A DNA stretch of 64,000 bases, taken from NCBI RefSeq assembly GCF_000701505.1, contig NZ_JNJB01000006.1, positions 248,001 through 312,000 of the forward strand. The letters are read 5' to 3'. The stretch is from Dyadobacter crusticola DSM 16708. Lineage in GTDB: Bacteria; Bacteroidota; Bacteroidia; Cytophagales; Spirosomataceae. Below the pieces are notes generated by a model. That model saw nothing but the letters and a program-made list of their open reading frames with translations. It had not been told where the DNA came from and ran no database searches. Below are positions 1 to 9,399 of this stretch, piece by piece (the first letter of the stretch is position 1; every line of letters starts with the position of its first letter). Made by a program: the position numbers and the translations under genes.

Positions 1-300
1 GCAGGCGGGATTGGCGTAGTGCGGCAGGAGGACATTTACCGGAACAATGCAGAAATCGGCTACTGGCTTGGCGAACCTTTCTGGGGGCGTAATATCATGA
101 CAGCGGCATTGAGGGAAATGACTGCGTGGATCTTTGAGAATACCTCTATTACAAGGTTGTTTGCTGGTGTTTTTGAATCCAATGCTGCATCCATGCGTGT
201 ACTGGAAAAAGCGGGTTATGAGCTGGAAGCTGTTCACCGTAAAGCAATTATTAAAAATGGCCAGGTGCTCGACGAACACTTGTACGTGAAGCTGGCCTGA
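1..300 (+). CDS. GNAT-family N-acetyltransferase, 5'-truncated by window edge
   Basis: The reading frame is open from the first base and ends with TGA at 298-300, so only the last 99 residues are present. They show the C-terminal half of a RimJ/RimL-type GNAT fold: an IGYWLGEPFWGRNIMTAA-like acetyl-CoA binding segment, then NAASMRVLEKAGYE, the conserved asparagine and hydrophobic strand seen near the end of ribosomal-protein alanine acetyltransferase relatives. The family transfers acetyl from acetyl-CoA to an amine; the substrate cannot be read here. The gene starts upstream of the window. A GTG at 19 is an internal codon rather than a convincing start, because the frame upstream of it stays open and family-like. 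Confidence 0.85.
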   Translation, partial: AGGIGVVRQEDIYRNNAEIGYWLGEPFWGRNIMTAALREMTAWIFENTSITRLFAGVFESNAASMRVLEKAGYELEAVHRKAIIKNGQVLDEHLYVKLA

Positions 301-361
301 GCAGTTATTTCTTTTTCTCCAAAAACTTTCAGCAAAAAAGTCCGAGGCGAGTTCTTTCCTC

Positions 362-369
362 TATTTTTG
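362..369 (+). promoter_or_regulatory. Candidate Bacteroidota -7 promoter box for cmk
   Basis: TATTTTTG matches the Bacteroidota sigma-A -7 consensus TAnnTTTG exactly. It lies in the 137-base gap between the acetyltransferase gene and cmk, about 68 bases before the cmk ATG at 438. No clear TTTG -33 box is seen 19-22 bases upstream, so the call rests on the -7 match and position. Confidence 0.4.
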
Positions 370-437
370 CATAGTTCACGATATTTATTTTTCCGGCTGA
401 TCCGCATTTGGAAAAACGGAAAATGACGACTCCAATT

Positions 438-1148
438 ATGCCAAAAATCATTGTTGCAATCGATGGCTATTCCAGTTGTGGCAAAAGCACGACCGCGAAA
501 CAGGTTGCAAAACAGCTCAACTACCCCTACATAGACACGGGCGCGATGTACCGGGCTGTGACCTTATATTTTATTCAAAATCACGTCAGTCTTACCAACC
601 CGAAAGAGGTTGAAACTGCATTGAGCAACATTCAGATCTCCTTCCGGCGGCATGCACAGCTGGGCCGCAACGATACTTACCTCAATGGCGCGAATGTGGA
701 AGATGAAATCCGCAAAATGTATGTTTCCGAAAAGGTAAGCGATGTGAGCGCCATTGCCGAAGTACGCCACGCGCTTGTGGCACAGCAGCAGCGAATGGGC
801 AAAACAAAGGGGATTGTCATGGACGGGCGCGATATAGGTACCGTGGTATTCCCGCAAGCTGAGCTGAAAATATTTATGACTGCCGACCCGCTCATTCGTG
901 CACAAAGAAGGCAGATCGAGTTGATGGAGCGCGGCGAGCTGGTAGGGTTGGAAGAGATTGCGGAAAATCTGAAAATGCGCGATCACATCGACACAAACCG
1001 AGCCGAAAGCCCGTTGCGACAAGCGGAAGATGCAGTTTACATTGATAACTCCATGATGACGCTTGACGAGCAGGTGGAGCTTGTGGTGCGTCTGGCCGAC
1101 GAGCAGATCGGACTCTCTCTGCGTCGCCGAAATGCCAGCAAGGCTTGA
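438..1148 (+). CDS. cmk: Cytidylate kinase
   Basis: Cytosolic (d)CMP kinase that uses ATP to make (d)CDP for RNA, DNA and phospholipid precursors. From the ATG at 438 the protein has 236 residues, close to the usual 220-230, and opens directly with the first strand and P-loop (IVAIDGYSSCGKSTTAK). The CMP-binding segment YIDTGAMYRAVT follows near residue 30, and MDGRDIGTVVFPQA and the lid-like arginine stretch RAQRR lie in the second half; RDHIDTNRAESPL is typical of bacterial Cmk. In-frame starts also exist at 423 (ATG) and 408 (TTG); 438 is preferred because it begins just before the conserved core. The stop at 1146-1148 is followed 2 bases later by the next gene, suggesting cotranscription. 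Confidence 0.95.
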   Translation: MPKIIVAIDGYSSCGKSTTAKQVAKQLNYPYIDTGAMYRAVTLYFIQNHVSLTNPKEVETALSNIQISFRRHAQLGRNDTYLNGANVEDEIRKMYVSEKVSDVSAIAEVRHALVAQQQRMGKTKGIVMDGRDIGTVVFPQAELKIFMTADPLIRAQRRQIELMERGELVGLEEIAENLKMRDHIDTNRAESPLRQAEDAVYIDNSMMTLDEQVELVVRLADEQIGLSLRRRNASKA

Positions 1149-1150
1149 AA

Positions 1151-2218
1151 ATGGCTGATTTTGACTACGAATACCTGATAGTTGGGCAGGGACTTGCGGG
1201 TACAACACTGGCGATGCACTTACTTGATCTGGGTAAGAAAGTTCTTGTTCTGGGAGATTCTACATTGCGTTCTTCTTCTAAAGTAGCCGCAGGAATATTC
1301 AATCCGCTGACAGGCAAAAAGCTTGTAAAAACCTGGCTTGCCGATGATCTGTTTCCCTACTCGCAATCATTTTACAAAAAGCTTGAAGATCAGCTGGGTT
1401 GCAGGCTTATTTATTCCATTCCTATTTTCCGGCCTTTCAGATCCATTGAGGAGCAGAATACGTATTTGGCTCAAACGGCAGACCCGGCGATTGCACCGTA
1501 CATTGCAACGGATCAGCGCGCCGACTTGTCTGCCTATGTACAGTCCCCTTTTGGCGGACTGCAGGTAGTACGGTCGGGTTGGGTGGATTTGCCTTTACTA
1601 CTTGACCAAAGCAAAACGTTTTTTCAGGAAAAAGGGTGTTATCAGGAGGCGAAGTTCAATTCGGAAGATATTCAGATCGATATCCATTCCGTTCGTTATA
1701 ATGGATTGACATTCAATAAGGTAGTTTTTTGTCAAGGTTTTTTAGGGAACGAAAATCCGTATTTCAGCTGGCTTCCATTTGCGCCGGTAAAAGGCCAGAT
1801 CCTTGATGTTTCAACTGACATCGTTGTGCCGGATTATATTGTGAACCAGGGAGTATTTATGCTGCCGGTTGGCGAAAGCAACATGCGGGTAGGGGCTACT
1901 TACTCCTGGGATCCCCTCGATTGGGAACCTACCAAAGCAGCGGAAGATGAGCTGAAAGAGAAGCTGAATGCATTGATTAAAGTACCGTATCGCATTCAGT
2001 CTTCGTCTGCCGGCGTGCGGCCCTCCGTGAAGGACAGGAGACCGCTGCTGGGGATCCATCCCGAGCATAGTAACATATGTATTTTCAACGGTTTAGGTAC
2101 GAAGGGAGTTACACTGGCACCTTTTTTTGCAAACCAGCTTGCCGGGCACCTGGAAAACGGCAAAGAATTGAATCCGTTAGTTAATATTAAAAGGTATTTT
2201 TCGTTATATTTCCGTTGA
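1151..2218 (+). CDS. FAD-dependent oxidoreductase of the D-amino-acid oxidase/glycine oxidase fold
   Basis: 355-residue protein with an N-terminal dinucleotide-binding motif VGQGLAG (residues 11-17) in a beta-alpha-beta unit, then SSKVAAGIFNPLTGKKLVKTW, the FAD-contacting segment of DAO-fold flavoproteins. The C-terminal part has SSAGVRPSVKDRRPLLGIHPE and FNGLGTKGVTLAPFFA, which match the second FAD contact of the family. The substrate is unknown; relatives oxidise amines or amino acids. The ATG at 1151 lies two bases after the cmk stop, so the pair is probably one transcript; an in-frame TTG at 1145 overlaps cmk and is less likely. The gene ends 16 bases before the next. Confidence 0.85.
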   Translation: MADFDYEYLIVGQGLAGTTLAMHLLDLGKKVLVLGDSTLRSSSKVAAGIFNPLTGKKLVKTWLADDLFPYSQSFYKKLEDQLGCRLIYSIPIFRPFRSIEEQNTYLAQTADPAIAPYIATDQRADLSAYVQSPFGGLQVVRSGWVDLPLLLDQSKTFFQEKGCYQEAKFNSEDIQIDIHSVRYNGLTFNKVVFCQGFLGNENPYFSWLPFAPVKGQILDVSTDIVVPDYIVNQGVFMLPVGESNMRVGATYSWDPLDWEPTKAAEDELKEKLNALIKVPYRIQSSSAGVRPSVKDRRPLLGIHPEHSNICIFNGLGTKGVTLAPFFANQLAGHLENGKELNPLVNIKRYFSLYFR

Positions 2219-2234
2219 AGACAGCCCAAGTATT

Positions 2235-5200
2235 ATGAGCATTAGAAATATATACAAACTAATTTTCTCGGTCGGATTAGTAGCACTTACAGGCGTGATA
2301 ACGCAAACAATGGCGCAGCGCTATCCATCTCAGGAAACTTTCGGAAAGAACCGTGTTCAGTTCAAGAAGTTCAACTGGAAGATTTTCAAGACCACCAATT
2401 TTGAAATCTATCATTATCAGGGCGGTACCAATCTTGCCCGTCTCACTGCCCAGTATGCGGAAAGTGAGTTTGACAAAATCACAGATATTCTTGGCTGGAC
2501 TCCTTACAGCCGCGTCAAAATTTTCCTCTACAATTCACCCGCAGAGCTCGAACAAAGTAATATGGGATTGTCTACGCTGGACAATCTGAACGAGCAGAAG
2601 CTGGACCTTTCGCAATCGCGGGTGGAAGTAGCTTATACAGGTGATCAGATCGGTTTTCGCAAGAAGCTGGTGAAAGACATCAGCTTACTTTTTGTATATG
2701 ACATGCTCTATGGCGGCAACATGAAAGAGGCGCTGCAAAGCTCGCTTTTACTGACGCTTCCTGAATGGTTTATGTCAGGTACCGCCGCTTACATCGCTGA
2801 CGGCTGGTCGCCAGAGCTGAATGATTACATGCGGGACTTTTTCAAAAACAGGCATGTAAGAAAGCCAACTTTGATGACCGGAAACGACGCAACGCTGATC
2901 GGTCAGTCCATTTGGAATTACATTGCTGAGCGTTACGGAAAAGATAAGATCTCAGATATCCTCAATCTTACGCGCATTATCCGCACTGAGCAAACGAGCA
3001 TCACCAGCACTTTGGGCGTACAATCTTACAACCGCTTTCTCCGGGAATGGCGCGCTTATTATCTCAATCAAAACAAAAACGCAGAGCAGTTTTATGCAGA
3101 GCCAAGTCCTTCCTGGAAGTACAAGCTAAATGAGTTCAATGTTTCGGATGCGAGCGCTGTGATCAAAATTTCGCCTGATAAAAAATTTACGGCTGTCAGC
3201 GAGATCAAAAATGGCCGGTATCGCGTGTACTTGTTTGATAGCGAAACCCGCTCCAAGAAAATTATCCGTCAGGGAAAACTGGATCTGATCGGCGGAAGAG
3301 CCAAAACGCAGCCGCCGCTTTTGGCGTGGTTCAGGAATAACCAGCTGGCTGTGCTTGCTTCCGAAAATGAGCGCAAGAATTTATATATATACGAAAACCT
3401 GGGTACTAAGAAGGTGAAGATCAAGCTGAGAAGAAATATCAGGGGCTTGGATCAGATCATGGATATGGACATTTCTCATGATGGTACCATGATGGCTGTG
3501 AGTGCAGATAAAGGGGGACAAAATGATTTGTTCCTGATTAGTGTAGCCCGCGCCTCACCACTTGCTTTGACGAATGATCTTTACGACGATCTCTCACCAA
3601 GATTTATCCAGGGATCTTCCCGCAAAGTGGTATTCTCATCAAACCGGCCTGTCGATTCAGTAGGTACTGCCGATAAGGGAAGTTACAAATCGATTTCAAC
3701 TTCCTATACCATTTACGAGCACGACGGAACGCCAAGATCCGCCAATGTCGTAAAGCTGGTGCAAGGCGACGGCAAGTCTAAGCTATTGCCTGTGTATGCT
3801 GACGCGAACGATCTGGTTTACCTCTCAAATGGAAAAGGAGTAAATAATCTTTTCAAATACAACAGAGCTTCTTCAACCATATCGCAGCTGACCAACCACA
3901 TTCAGAACATCCGTAATGCAGATATCAATTTCAAATCGGGTGGTGCGCTGGCTTATACTTATCTGAATGACGGCCATTATGTAGCTGCTTACAAGAATGC
4001 ATTTGATCTTAATTCAACCATCAACACCCCTGCACTCACCGGGTCCGCTGCCCAGGTTAGTGCCGCGAATATAGGCACAAAGGTAGATTCTGTTAAGCCG
4101 GCGGAGCAGCAGGCGGCAGAAACGCCAAAGCTTGCATTGAAAGAGGGCGAAGTTGATACAGACAATTATGAGTTTGATGAAGATGTTTTGAAAGCATTTG
4201 AGTCGAAGCGTACCAGAGGCACTTTCCCGACGACGCCCGGCGCGCTTTCCAGAACGAGAGCAACCCGCGAGAACATCGCTATCAAGGGGCCGACTTCTTA
4301 CAAAGGATTGTTTATCACCAATGACGCAAGTTCGGACTGGCGCGTTGATCCAATCAGAGGGTTCGGGTTTGCACAATCTATTTCGATGAATGATCTGCTC
4401 GAAAACCATGTGATCAAGGCAGGATTATTCATCTCCTCGAATTTCCGGAACAGTGATCTGTTTGCTGAATATTCCAATAATACTTATCGCATTGACTTTG
4501 GTGTCAGGTTTGACAGAAAAAATCTCTATATCGATACCGAAGGCGCGCCGCAGAAATACCGGTTCAATCAGCTGATGTTCACCGCATCGTACCCATTCTC
4601 TACAACGAGCCGCTTCTCTGTTTCGCCTATGTTTACTTCGACCCGCATGATCGATGTTTATATTTTGCCAAATCCGGATCTTGCATCGAGTTACGGCGGC
4701 TTACGGAGCGAATATGTTTACGATAATACCCGCGTCAACGGAATGAACATGATGGAGGGTACGCGTTTCAAAGTACGTTACGACATGCACCAGGGGCTAA
4801 CTGACGGAAATGAGAGTTTCAACCGGGTAAGTCTGGATTTCAGGCACTACCAGAAATTGCACCGCGACCTGATTCTAGCAGTGAGAGCGGCAGCAAGTCA
4901 CTCAGGCGGCCGCGCTCCAAAGCAGAACATATTGGGTGGTATGGAAAACTGGATAGGAAATAAGAAAGAAAACAGAACCGGGGATAATCCATTGAATTTC
5001 CAGAAAGACAACCGGGACATTTTCTTTGCAGACTTCGCTACCAACCTGAGGGGCTTCAATCTAAACCGCCTGTCAGGAACCAGCTATATGCTTGTGAATG
5101 CGGAGCTGCGTATTCCATTGGTGAAATACCTGTACCGCGGCGCAATCACATCGAGCTTCCTCCGGAATTTCCAGATCGTAGGTTTTGGGGATATCGGAAC

Positions 5201-5444
5201 AGCATGGACTGGGAAAGGACCATTTAGCGAAAACAACAGTCTGAATACCCAGATCATCGGTACCGAAGACGATCCATTCCGTGCAACTGTTACCAATTAT
5301 AAAAACCCTTACCTGATGGGATACGGTATGGGTGTAAGAACAACCTTGTTCGGCTTCTACGCGAAGTTTGATTATGCGTGGGGCGTTGACAATGGATATA
5401 CCGGAAAGGCAGTACCTTATGTAACACTGGGTTATGATTTTTAG
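2235..5444 (+). CDS. Large exported protein: degenerate peptidase-MA-like domain, PD40/beta-propeller, C-terminal outer-membrane barrel
   Basis: 1069 residues. A signal peptide (about 1-28, ending TMAQ) leads into a domain that follows the gluzincin/peptidase-MA pattern: a region around residue 143-190 with LVKDISLLFVYDML and then LPEWFMSGTAAYIADGW. In active relatives the first part holds HExxH and the second an EG; both are absent here, so proteolysis is unlikely. Residues about 310-600 carry PD40/TolB-like strands (KFTAVSEIKNGRYRVYLF, MMAVSADKGGQNDLFL, VVFSSNRP). The last 370 or so residues alternate aromatic and polar strands, include a surface-antigen-like GFGDIGTAWTGKGPF and end in VTLGYDF, as expected for a barrel inserted by BAM. 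Function is not known. A terminator at 5487 closes the transcript. Confidence 0.75.
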   Translation: MSIRNIYKLIFSVGLVALTGVITQTMAQRYPSQETFGKNRVQFKKFNWKIFKTTNFEIYHYQGGTNLARLTAQYAESEFDKITDILGWTPYSRVKIFLYNSPAELEQSNMGLSTLDNLNEQKLDLSQSRVEVAYTGDQIGFRKKLVKDISLLFVYDMLYGGNMKEALQSSLLLTLPEWFMSGTAAYIADGWSPELNDYMRDFFKNRHVRKPTLMTGNDATLIGQSIWNYIAERYGKDKISDILNLTRIIRTEQTSITSTLGVQSYNRFLREWRAYYLNQNKNAEQFYAEPSPSWKYKLNEFNVSDASAVIKISPDKKFTAVSEIKNGRYRVYLFDSETRSKKIIRQGKLDLIGGRAKTQPPLLAWFRNNQLAVLASENERKNLYIYENLGTKKVKIKLRRNIRGLDQIMDMDISHDGTMMAVSADKGGQNDLFLISVARASPLALTNDLYDDLSPRFIQGSSRKVVFSSNRPVDSVGTADKGSYKSISTSYTIYEHDGTPRSANVVKLVQGDGKSKLLPVYADANDLVYLSNGKGVNNLFKYNRASSTISQLTNHIQNIRNADINFKSGGALAYTYLNDGHYVAAYKNAFDLNSTINTPALTGSAAQVSAANIGTKVDSVKPAEQQAAETPKLALKEGEVDTDNYEFDEDVLKAFESKRTRGTFPTTPGALSRTRATRENIAIKGPTSYKGLFITNDASSDWRVDPIRGFGFAQSISMNDLLENHVIKAGLFISSNFRNSDLFAEYSNNTYRIDFGVRFDRKNLYIDTEGAPQKYRFNQLMFTASYPFSTTSRFSVSPMFTSTRMIDVYILPNPDLASSYGGLRSEYVYDNTRVNGMNMMEGTRFKVRYDMHQGLTDGNESFNRVSLDFRHYQKLHRDLILAVRAAASHSGGRAPKQNILGGMENWIGNKKENRTGDNPLNFQKDNRDIFFADFATNLRGFNLNRLSGTSYMLVNAELRIPLVKYLYRGAITSSFLRNFQIVGFGDIGTAWTGKGPFSENNSLNTQIIGTEDDPFRATVTNYKNPYLMGYGMGVRTTLFGFYAKFDYAWGVDNGYTGKAVPYVTLGYDF

Positions 5445-5486
5445 GAAAAATTTTAAGTATAAAGTCAAATAATTGGAGTTATAAAG

Positions 5487-5517
5487 ATGGCAGAAGATCA
5501 AATCTTCTGCCATTTTT
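5487..5517 (+). terminator. Rho-independent terminator
   Basis: A perfect 12-bp stem (5487-5498 with 5502-5513) with a 3-base loop, followed by TTTT, lies 43 bases after the stop of the large surface-protein gene. It separates that gene from the PorP/SprF gene downstream. Confidence 0.85.
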
Positions 5518-5574
5518 AGTATCTGAGAAGCACTTTCTTATGAAAACTATATCAAAATGAACACACATTACGGA

Positions 5575-6480
5575 ATGCGAAAACTCACTTTTACCGTGCT
5601 TTTGCTGCTGGGTATTTATCATTCTGCATCGGCGCAGAGGGAAGTGCTTTACGAGCAATATCTCCAAAATCCAATGTCGATCAATCCGGGATTTACCGGC
5701 GTGCGTGAGGATTTCAATATGACGGCCATGTTTCGAAGGAAGTGGTTCAATATCCGGAATTCCCCATCGAGCCAGACTTTCGCGGCAGACGGTACGGTTG
5801 CGAACGGCAAGTTTGGAATTGGTTTCCAAGCGCTTAATGACCAAACCAGCTATTTTACTACTACCGGATTTACCGGATCTTTTGCATTTCACCTCGGAAT
5901 TTCGGACCAATGGAAGCTTGGGCTGGGAGCGCAGGGAGGCATTAACGTGCTGCCCGTAATGGACCAAAGTGGTTATGGCGGCAACAACAAAGCCGTAGGT
6001 TCGTTTGGAATAGGTGCGTGGCTGCGTTCAGACAACTTGTATTTCGGTGTTTCAAAACCTGAGTTGCTGGGAGGTAATTTTGGAAACCAGCCCCTGGCCT
6101 CAGTATATCGGAGACCGTTGTATATCATGGCGGGGGGGAGCTACGAGCTCGGCGACGAATTGATGCTGCTGCCTCATGTTTTGTTTGTGCAGGAAAAGGA
6201 CAGAAAGCTTAGGTTCGATTTTGGTACAAGGTTATGGGTAAGTGAAAAAGTGGGGATCGGTGCCTCTTACCGGGCCGGCGGAGGATATACTGCCTTCTCT
6301 TCCAAAGTAGATTATCTTCAATTATCGGGTGAAGTACAAGTGGGGAGGAATGTGCGGCTGGGATATTTTTACAGCACCCGCACAGCTGAGCAAATTTACG
6401 CTTCTTATACCGGCCCGAAGGGAATTCACGAACTAATGCTGAAATTCGTTCCGAATCCCAAAGGATTTCATAAGTATTAA
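5575..6480 (+). CDS. PorP/SprF family type IX secretion membrane protein
   Basis: 301 residues from the ATG at 5575 (an in-frame ATG at 5557 would add six). A signal peptide ending in SASAQ is followed by the family hallmark EVLYEQYLQNPMSINPGFTG near the mature N-terminus, then FNMTAMFRRKWFNI and a series of amphipathic strands (GKFGIGFQALND, WKLGLGAQGGINV, KVGIGASYRAGGG) that form an outer-membrane barrel, ending FVPNPKGFHKY. Family members help T9SS secrete or anchor specific cargo and often sit next to a large adhesin; no such partner is adjacent here. The family is present in many paralogues per genome, so I give no symbol. Confidence 0.9.
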   Translation: MRKLTFTVLLLLGIYHSASAQREVLYEQYLQNPMSINPGFTGVREDFNMTAMFRRKWFNIRNSPSSQTFAADGTVANGKFGIGFQALNDQTSYFTTTGFTGSFAFHLGISDQWKLGLGAQGGINVLPVMDQSGYGGNNKAVGSFGIGAWLRSDNLYFGVSKPELLGGNFGNQPLASVYRRPLYIMAGGSYELGDELMLLPHVLFVQEKDRKLRFDFGTRLWVSEKVGIGASYRAGGGYTAFSSKVDYLQLSGEVQVGRNVRLGYFYSTRTAEQIYASYTGPKGIHELMLKFVPNPKGFHKY

Positions 6481-6552
6481 AATATGCGCAGTAGAAATGT
6501 TTTTAAACCCAGTTAAAAGGAGATTTTATTCGTAATCTTTACATAAGTCTCG

Positions 6553-6560
6553 TACCTTTG
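6553..6560 (+). promoter_or_regulatory. Candidate -7 promoter box for sucA-sucB
   Basis: TACCTTTG fits TAnnTTTG exactly and lies 28 bases before the ATG at 6589, a spacing that gives a short leader. The T-rich stretch at 6523-6530 is roughly where a -33 element would be but is not a clean TTTG. Confidence 0.5.
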
Positions 6561-6588
6561 TGCCATAAATGAAATAATCACTTTTGTG

Positions 6589-9351
6589 ATGGATAAATAC
6601 ACTTACATAGCAAATTCCGACGCCGCTTACATAGAGGAATTGTACAATTCCTACAAGCAAGATGCCACCTCAGTTGATGAAGGATGGCAGAAGTTTTTTG
6701 AAGGATTCGACTTCTATCAAAAATATCCCGTCAATGGTAACGGGCACTCAAACGGGGCTGCTGCCGGTAAGGAAGCCGCCACAGTCGGGAAATCAGATCC
6801 CGGCAGGATCCGCAAAGAAATGGAGGTTGTCCATTTAATTCGCGGATACCGTTCACGGGGCCATTTAATGGCCACTACCAACCCAATCCAGAAAAGAAAA
6901 GACCGTCGCCCACAACTTGATATTGCCGATTTTAACCTGGGTCCCGAGGATCTGGATACGGTTTTTGAGGCCGGTGTTGAAGTTTTTGGCCGACCTGCAA
7001 CGCTGAAAGAAATCGTAGAATCGCTCAAAACGATCTACACAAGAAATATAGGTTTCGAATATCTCTACATTCGCGACCGTGAGCAAAAGAGCTGGCTTCG
7101 TAAGAAAATCGAGACCGAAGCATTGAAAATGGATTTCTCAATAGATGAGAAAAAACATATTCTTTCAAAGCTGAACGAAGCAGTCGTTTTTGAGAATTTC
7201 CTCCATACCAAATACCTTGGACAGAAGCGTTTTTCACTGGAAGGTGGAGAAACGACCATTCCTGCGTTGGACGCGATGATCAACAAAGCCGCCGAAATGG
7301 GTGTGGTGGAAGTGATGATCGGAATGGCGCACCGCGGCCGCTTGAACGTGCTCGCCAACATTATGCAAAAGACTTACGGACAGATTTTTAATGAGTTCGA
7401 AGGTAATTTGCCAGATCAGGTTTGGGGAGATGGTGACGTGAAATACCACATGGGTTTCGCTAGCCAGATTACCACCAAAGATGGTCACAAAGTGCATATG
7501 AAGCTGGCTCCTAACCCTTCTCACCTGGAAGCGGTTAATCCGGTTGTGGAAGGTTATATCCGCGCCCGTGCCGACGGAATGTACGATAGCGACTACGATC
7601 GCGTGCTGCCTGTGCTGATTCACGGAGATGCGGCTGTTGCCGGTCAGGGTATCGTTTACGAAGTAACCCAAATGTCGGCACTGAATGGTTATTACACAGG
7701 AGGTACTATCCACTTTGTGATCAACAACCAGGTTGGTTTTACAACAGACTTCATTGATGCGAGATCGAGTATCTACTGTACTGATATCGCCAAAATAGTT
7801 GATGCGCCGGTACTGCACGTGAATGGGGATGATCCGGAAGCAGTAGTATACTGTATGCGCCTGGCTGTGGAATACCGTCAGAAGTTCAACAAGGATATCT
7901 TCATTGACATGGTTTGCTATCGCCGCCACGGACACAATGAAGCAGACGAACCGAAGTTTACGCAGCCGGTTTTATACAAATCGATTGAAACGCACCAGAA
8001 CCCAAGAGAGATCTATCAGAAGACACTTGCTGACAGGGGTGATGTAGACGCGCAGCTGGCTGCAAATATGGACAAAGAGTTCAAGCAGTTGTTGCAGGAG
8101 CGTCTGGACATGGTGAAGCAAAAAGCATTGCCTTATACATTGCCTAAGCTGGAACAGGAGTGGCATACATTACGCAAGTCGAAGCCGGAGGATTTTGAAA
8201 AATCACCTGAAACGGGCGTGCCGCTTGATATTCTTGAAAAAATCGGAAAGGCGCTGATTTCAACTCCAGAGAATTTCAACAGACTTAAACAAATCGACAA
8301 GCTGCTCAAAGATCGCGAGCAGATGATTTTTGATAAAAAAGAAGTAAACTGGGCTACTGCCGAGCTGCTTGCTTACGGATCCATTCTTGCAGAAGGAAAT
8401 ATCGTAAGACTAAGTGGGCAGGATGTACAGCGCGGTACTTTCTCACACCGCCATGCAGTACTCCGTGATGTGGAAACCAATGCGGCTTACAACAGTCTGC
8501 AGCACATTCAGGAAGGCCAGGGCCAATTTATGATCTATAACTCACTGCTTTCTGAGTACGGAGTTTTGGGCTTTGAATTTGGCTATTCAATGGCGAACCC
8601 AAATGCACTGGTAATCTGGGAAGCGCAGTTTGGTGACTTTGCCAATGGTACACAGGTGATTATTGACCAGTTTGTAACTTCAAGCGAAACGAAGTGGGAC
8701 CGCTGGACAGGGCTGGTGATGTTGTTACCTCACGGATATGAGGGACAAGGACCAGAGCACTCGAATGCGCGCCCGGAGCGGTATCTGCAACTTTCGGCTA
8801 ACTATAATATCATTGTGGCCAATGTGACAACACCTGCCAACTTCTTCCATTTGTTGCGCCGTCAGCTAAAATTCCCATTCAGGAAGCCGCTGATCGTGAT
8901 GTCGCCCAAATCAATGCTGCGTCACCCGCTTTGTGTTTCTCCGATTGACAGCCTCGTAAACGGCTCTTTCCAGGAAACGATTGGCGATACTTATGCTGAT
9001 CCGAAGAAAGTGAAGAAGGTACTTCTGTGCACAGGAAAGCTCTACTACGAACTTTACGAGAAACAGCAGGCAGATAAGCGGGACGATGTTGCTATCATTC
9101 GTCTTGAACAAATGCATCCATTCCCGCAAACTCAGATCGACGCGCATCTGAACCAGTATCCGGACGCAAAAGTATATTGGGTGCAGGAAGAACCTTTCAA
9201 CATGGGCGGCTGGACATTTATGCTGCGAATGTACAAAGGCGCGAAACCGCTGCAAGTAATCGCCCGTGAGTCAAGTGCATCACCTTCGACAGGTTTTGCC
9301 AAGATCCACTCAAAAGAGCAGGCGGAGATTATCAGAAGAGCTTTTGAATGA
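6589..9351 (+). CDS. sucA: 2-oxoglutarate dehydrogenase E1 component
   Basis: 920-residue thiamine-diphosphate enzyme that decarboxylates 2-oxoglutarate and reductively succinylates the lipoyl arm of E2 in the TCA cycle. Visible hallmarks: N-terminal E2-binding helix (AAYIEELYNSYKQD, then WQKFFEGFDF), IRGYRSRGHLMA, RFSLEGGETTIPALD, GMAHRGRLNVLANI, GDGDVKYHMGF, the ThDP/Mg motif GDAAVAGQGIVYE through INNQVGFTT, and CYRRHGHNEADEP. The transketolase-like C-terminal half has SGQDVQRGTFSHRHAV and WEAQFGDFANG. Length is normal for the family. GTG at 6586 directly precedes the ATG chosen here. sucB follows after 48 bases on the same strand with no terminator between. Confidence 0.98.
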   Translation: MDKYTYIANSDAAYIEELYNSYKQDATSVDEGWQKFFEGFDFYQKYPVNGNGHSNGAAAGKEAATVGKSDPGRIRKEMEVVHLIRGYRSRGHLMATTNPIQKRKDRRPQLDIADFNLGPEDLDTVFEAGVEVFGRPATLKEIVESLKTIYTRNIGFEYLYIRDREQKSWLRKKIETEALKMDFSIDEKKHILSKLNEAVVFENFLHTKYLGQKRFSLEGGETTIPALDAMINKAAEMGVVEVMIGMAHRGRLNVLANIMQKTYGQIFNEFEGNLPDQVWGDGDVKYHMGFASQITTKDGHKVHMKLAPNPSHLEAVNPVVEGYIRARADGMYDSDYDRVLPVLIHGDAAVAGQGIVYEVTQMSALNGYYTGGTIHFVINNQVGFTTDFIDARSSIYCTDIAKIVDAPVLHVNGDDPEAVVYCMRLAVEYRQKFNKDIFIDMVCYRRHGHNEADEPKFTQPVLYKSIETHQNPREIYQKTLADRGDVDAQLAANMDKEFKQLLQERLDMVKQKALPYTLPKLEQEWHTLRKSKPEDFEKSPETGVPLDILEKIGKALISTPENFNRLKQIDKLLKDREQMIFDKKEVNWATAELLAYGSILAEGNIVRLSGQDVQRGTFSHRHAVLRDVETNAAYNSLQHIQEGQGQFMIYNSLLSEYGVLGFEFGYSMANPNALVIWEAQFGDFANGTQVIIDQFVTSSETKWDRWTGLVMLLPHGYEGQGPEHSNARPERYLQLSANYNIIVANVTTPANFFHLLRRQLKFPFRKPLIVMSPKSMLRHPLCVSPIDSLVNGSFQETIGDTYADPKKVKKVLLCTGKLYYELYEKQQADKRDDVAIIRLEQMHPFPQTQIDAHLNQYPDAKVYWVQEEPFNMGGWTFMLRMYKGAKPLQVIARESSASPSTGFAKIHSKEQAEIIRRAFE

Positions 9352-9399
9352 TTGTTCCCATAAATTAAGACTTAATTCGACAACAAGATTGCAGATAAA

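Noticed and set aside
564-1208. A 214-codon frame antisense to cmk
   Set aside because: Opposite strand of cmk; the product is low complexity with no family pattern, whereas cmk has clear kinase motifs.
7234-7935. A 233-codon reading frame on the minus strand within sucA
   Set aside because: It lies entirely inside the strongly conserved sucA frame, and its translation has no recognisable domain or signal peptide. It is a shadow of the real gene.
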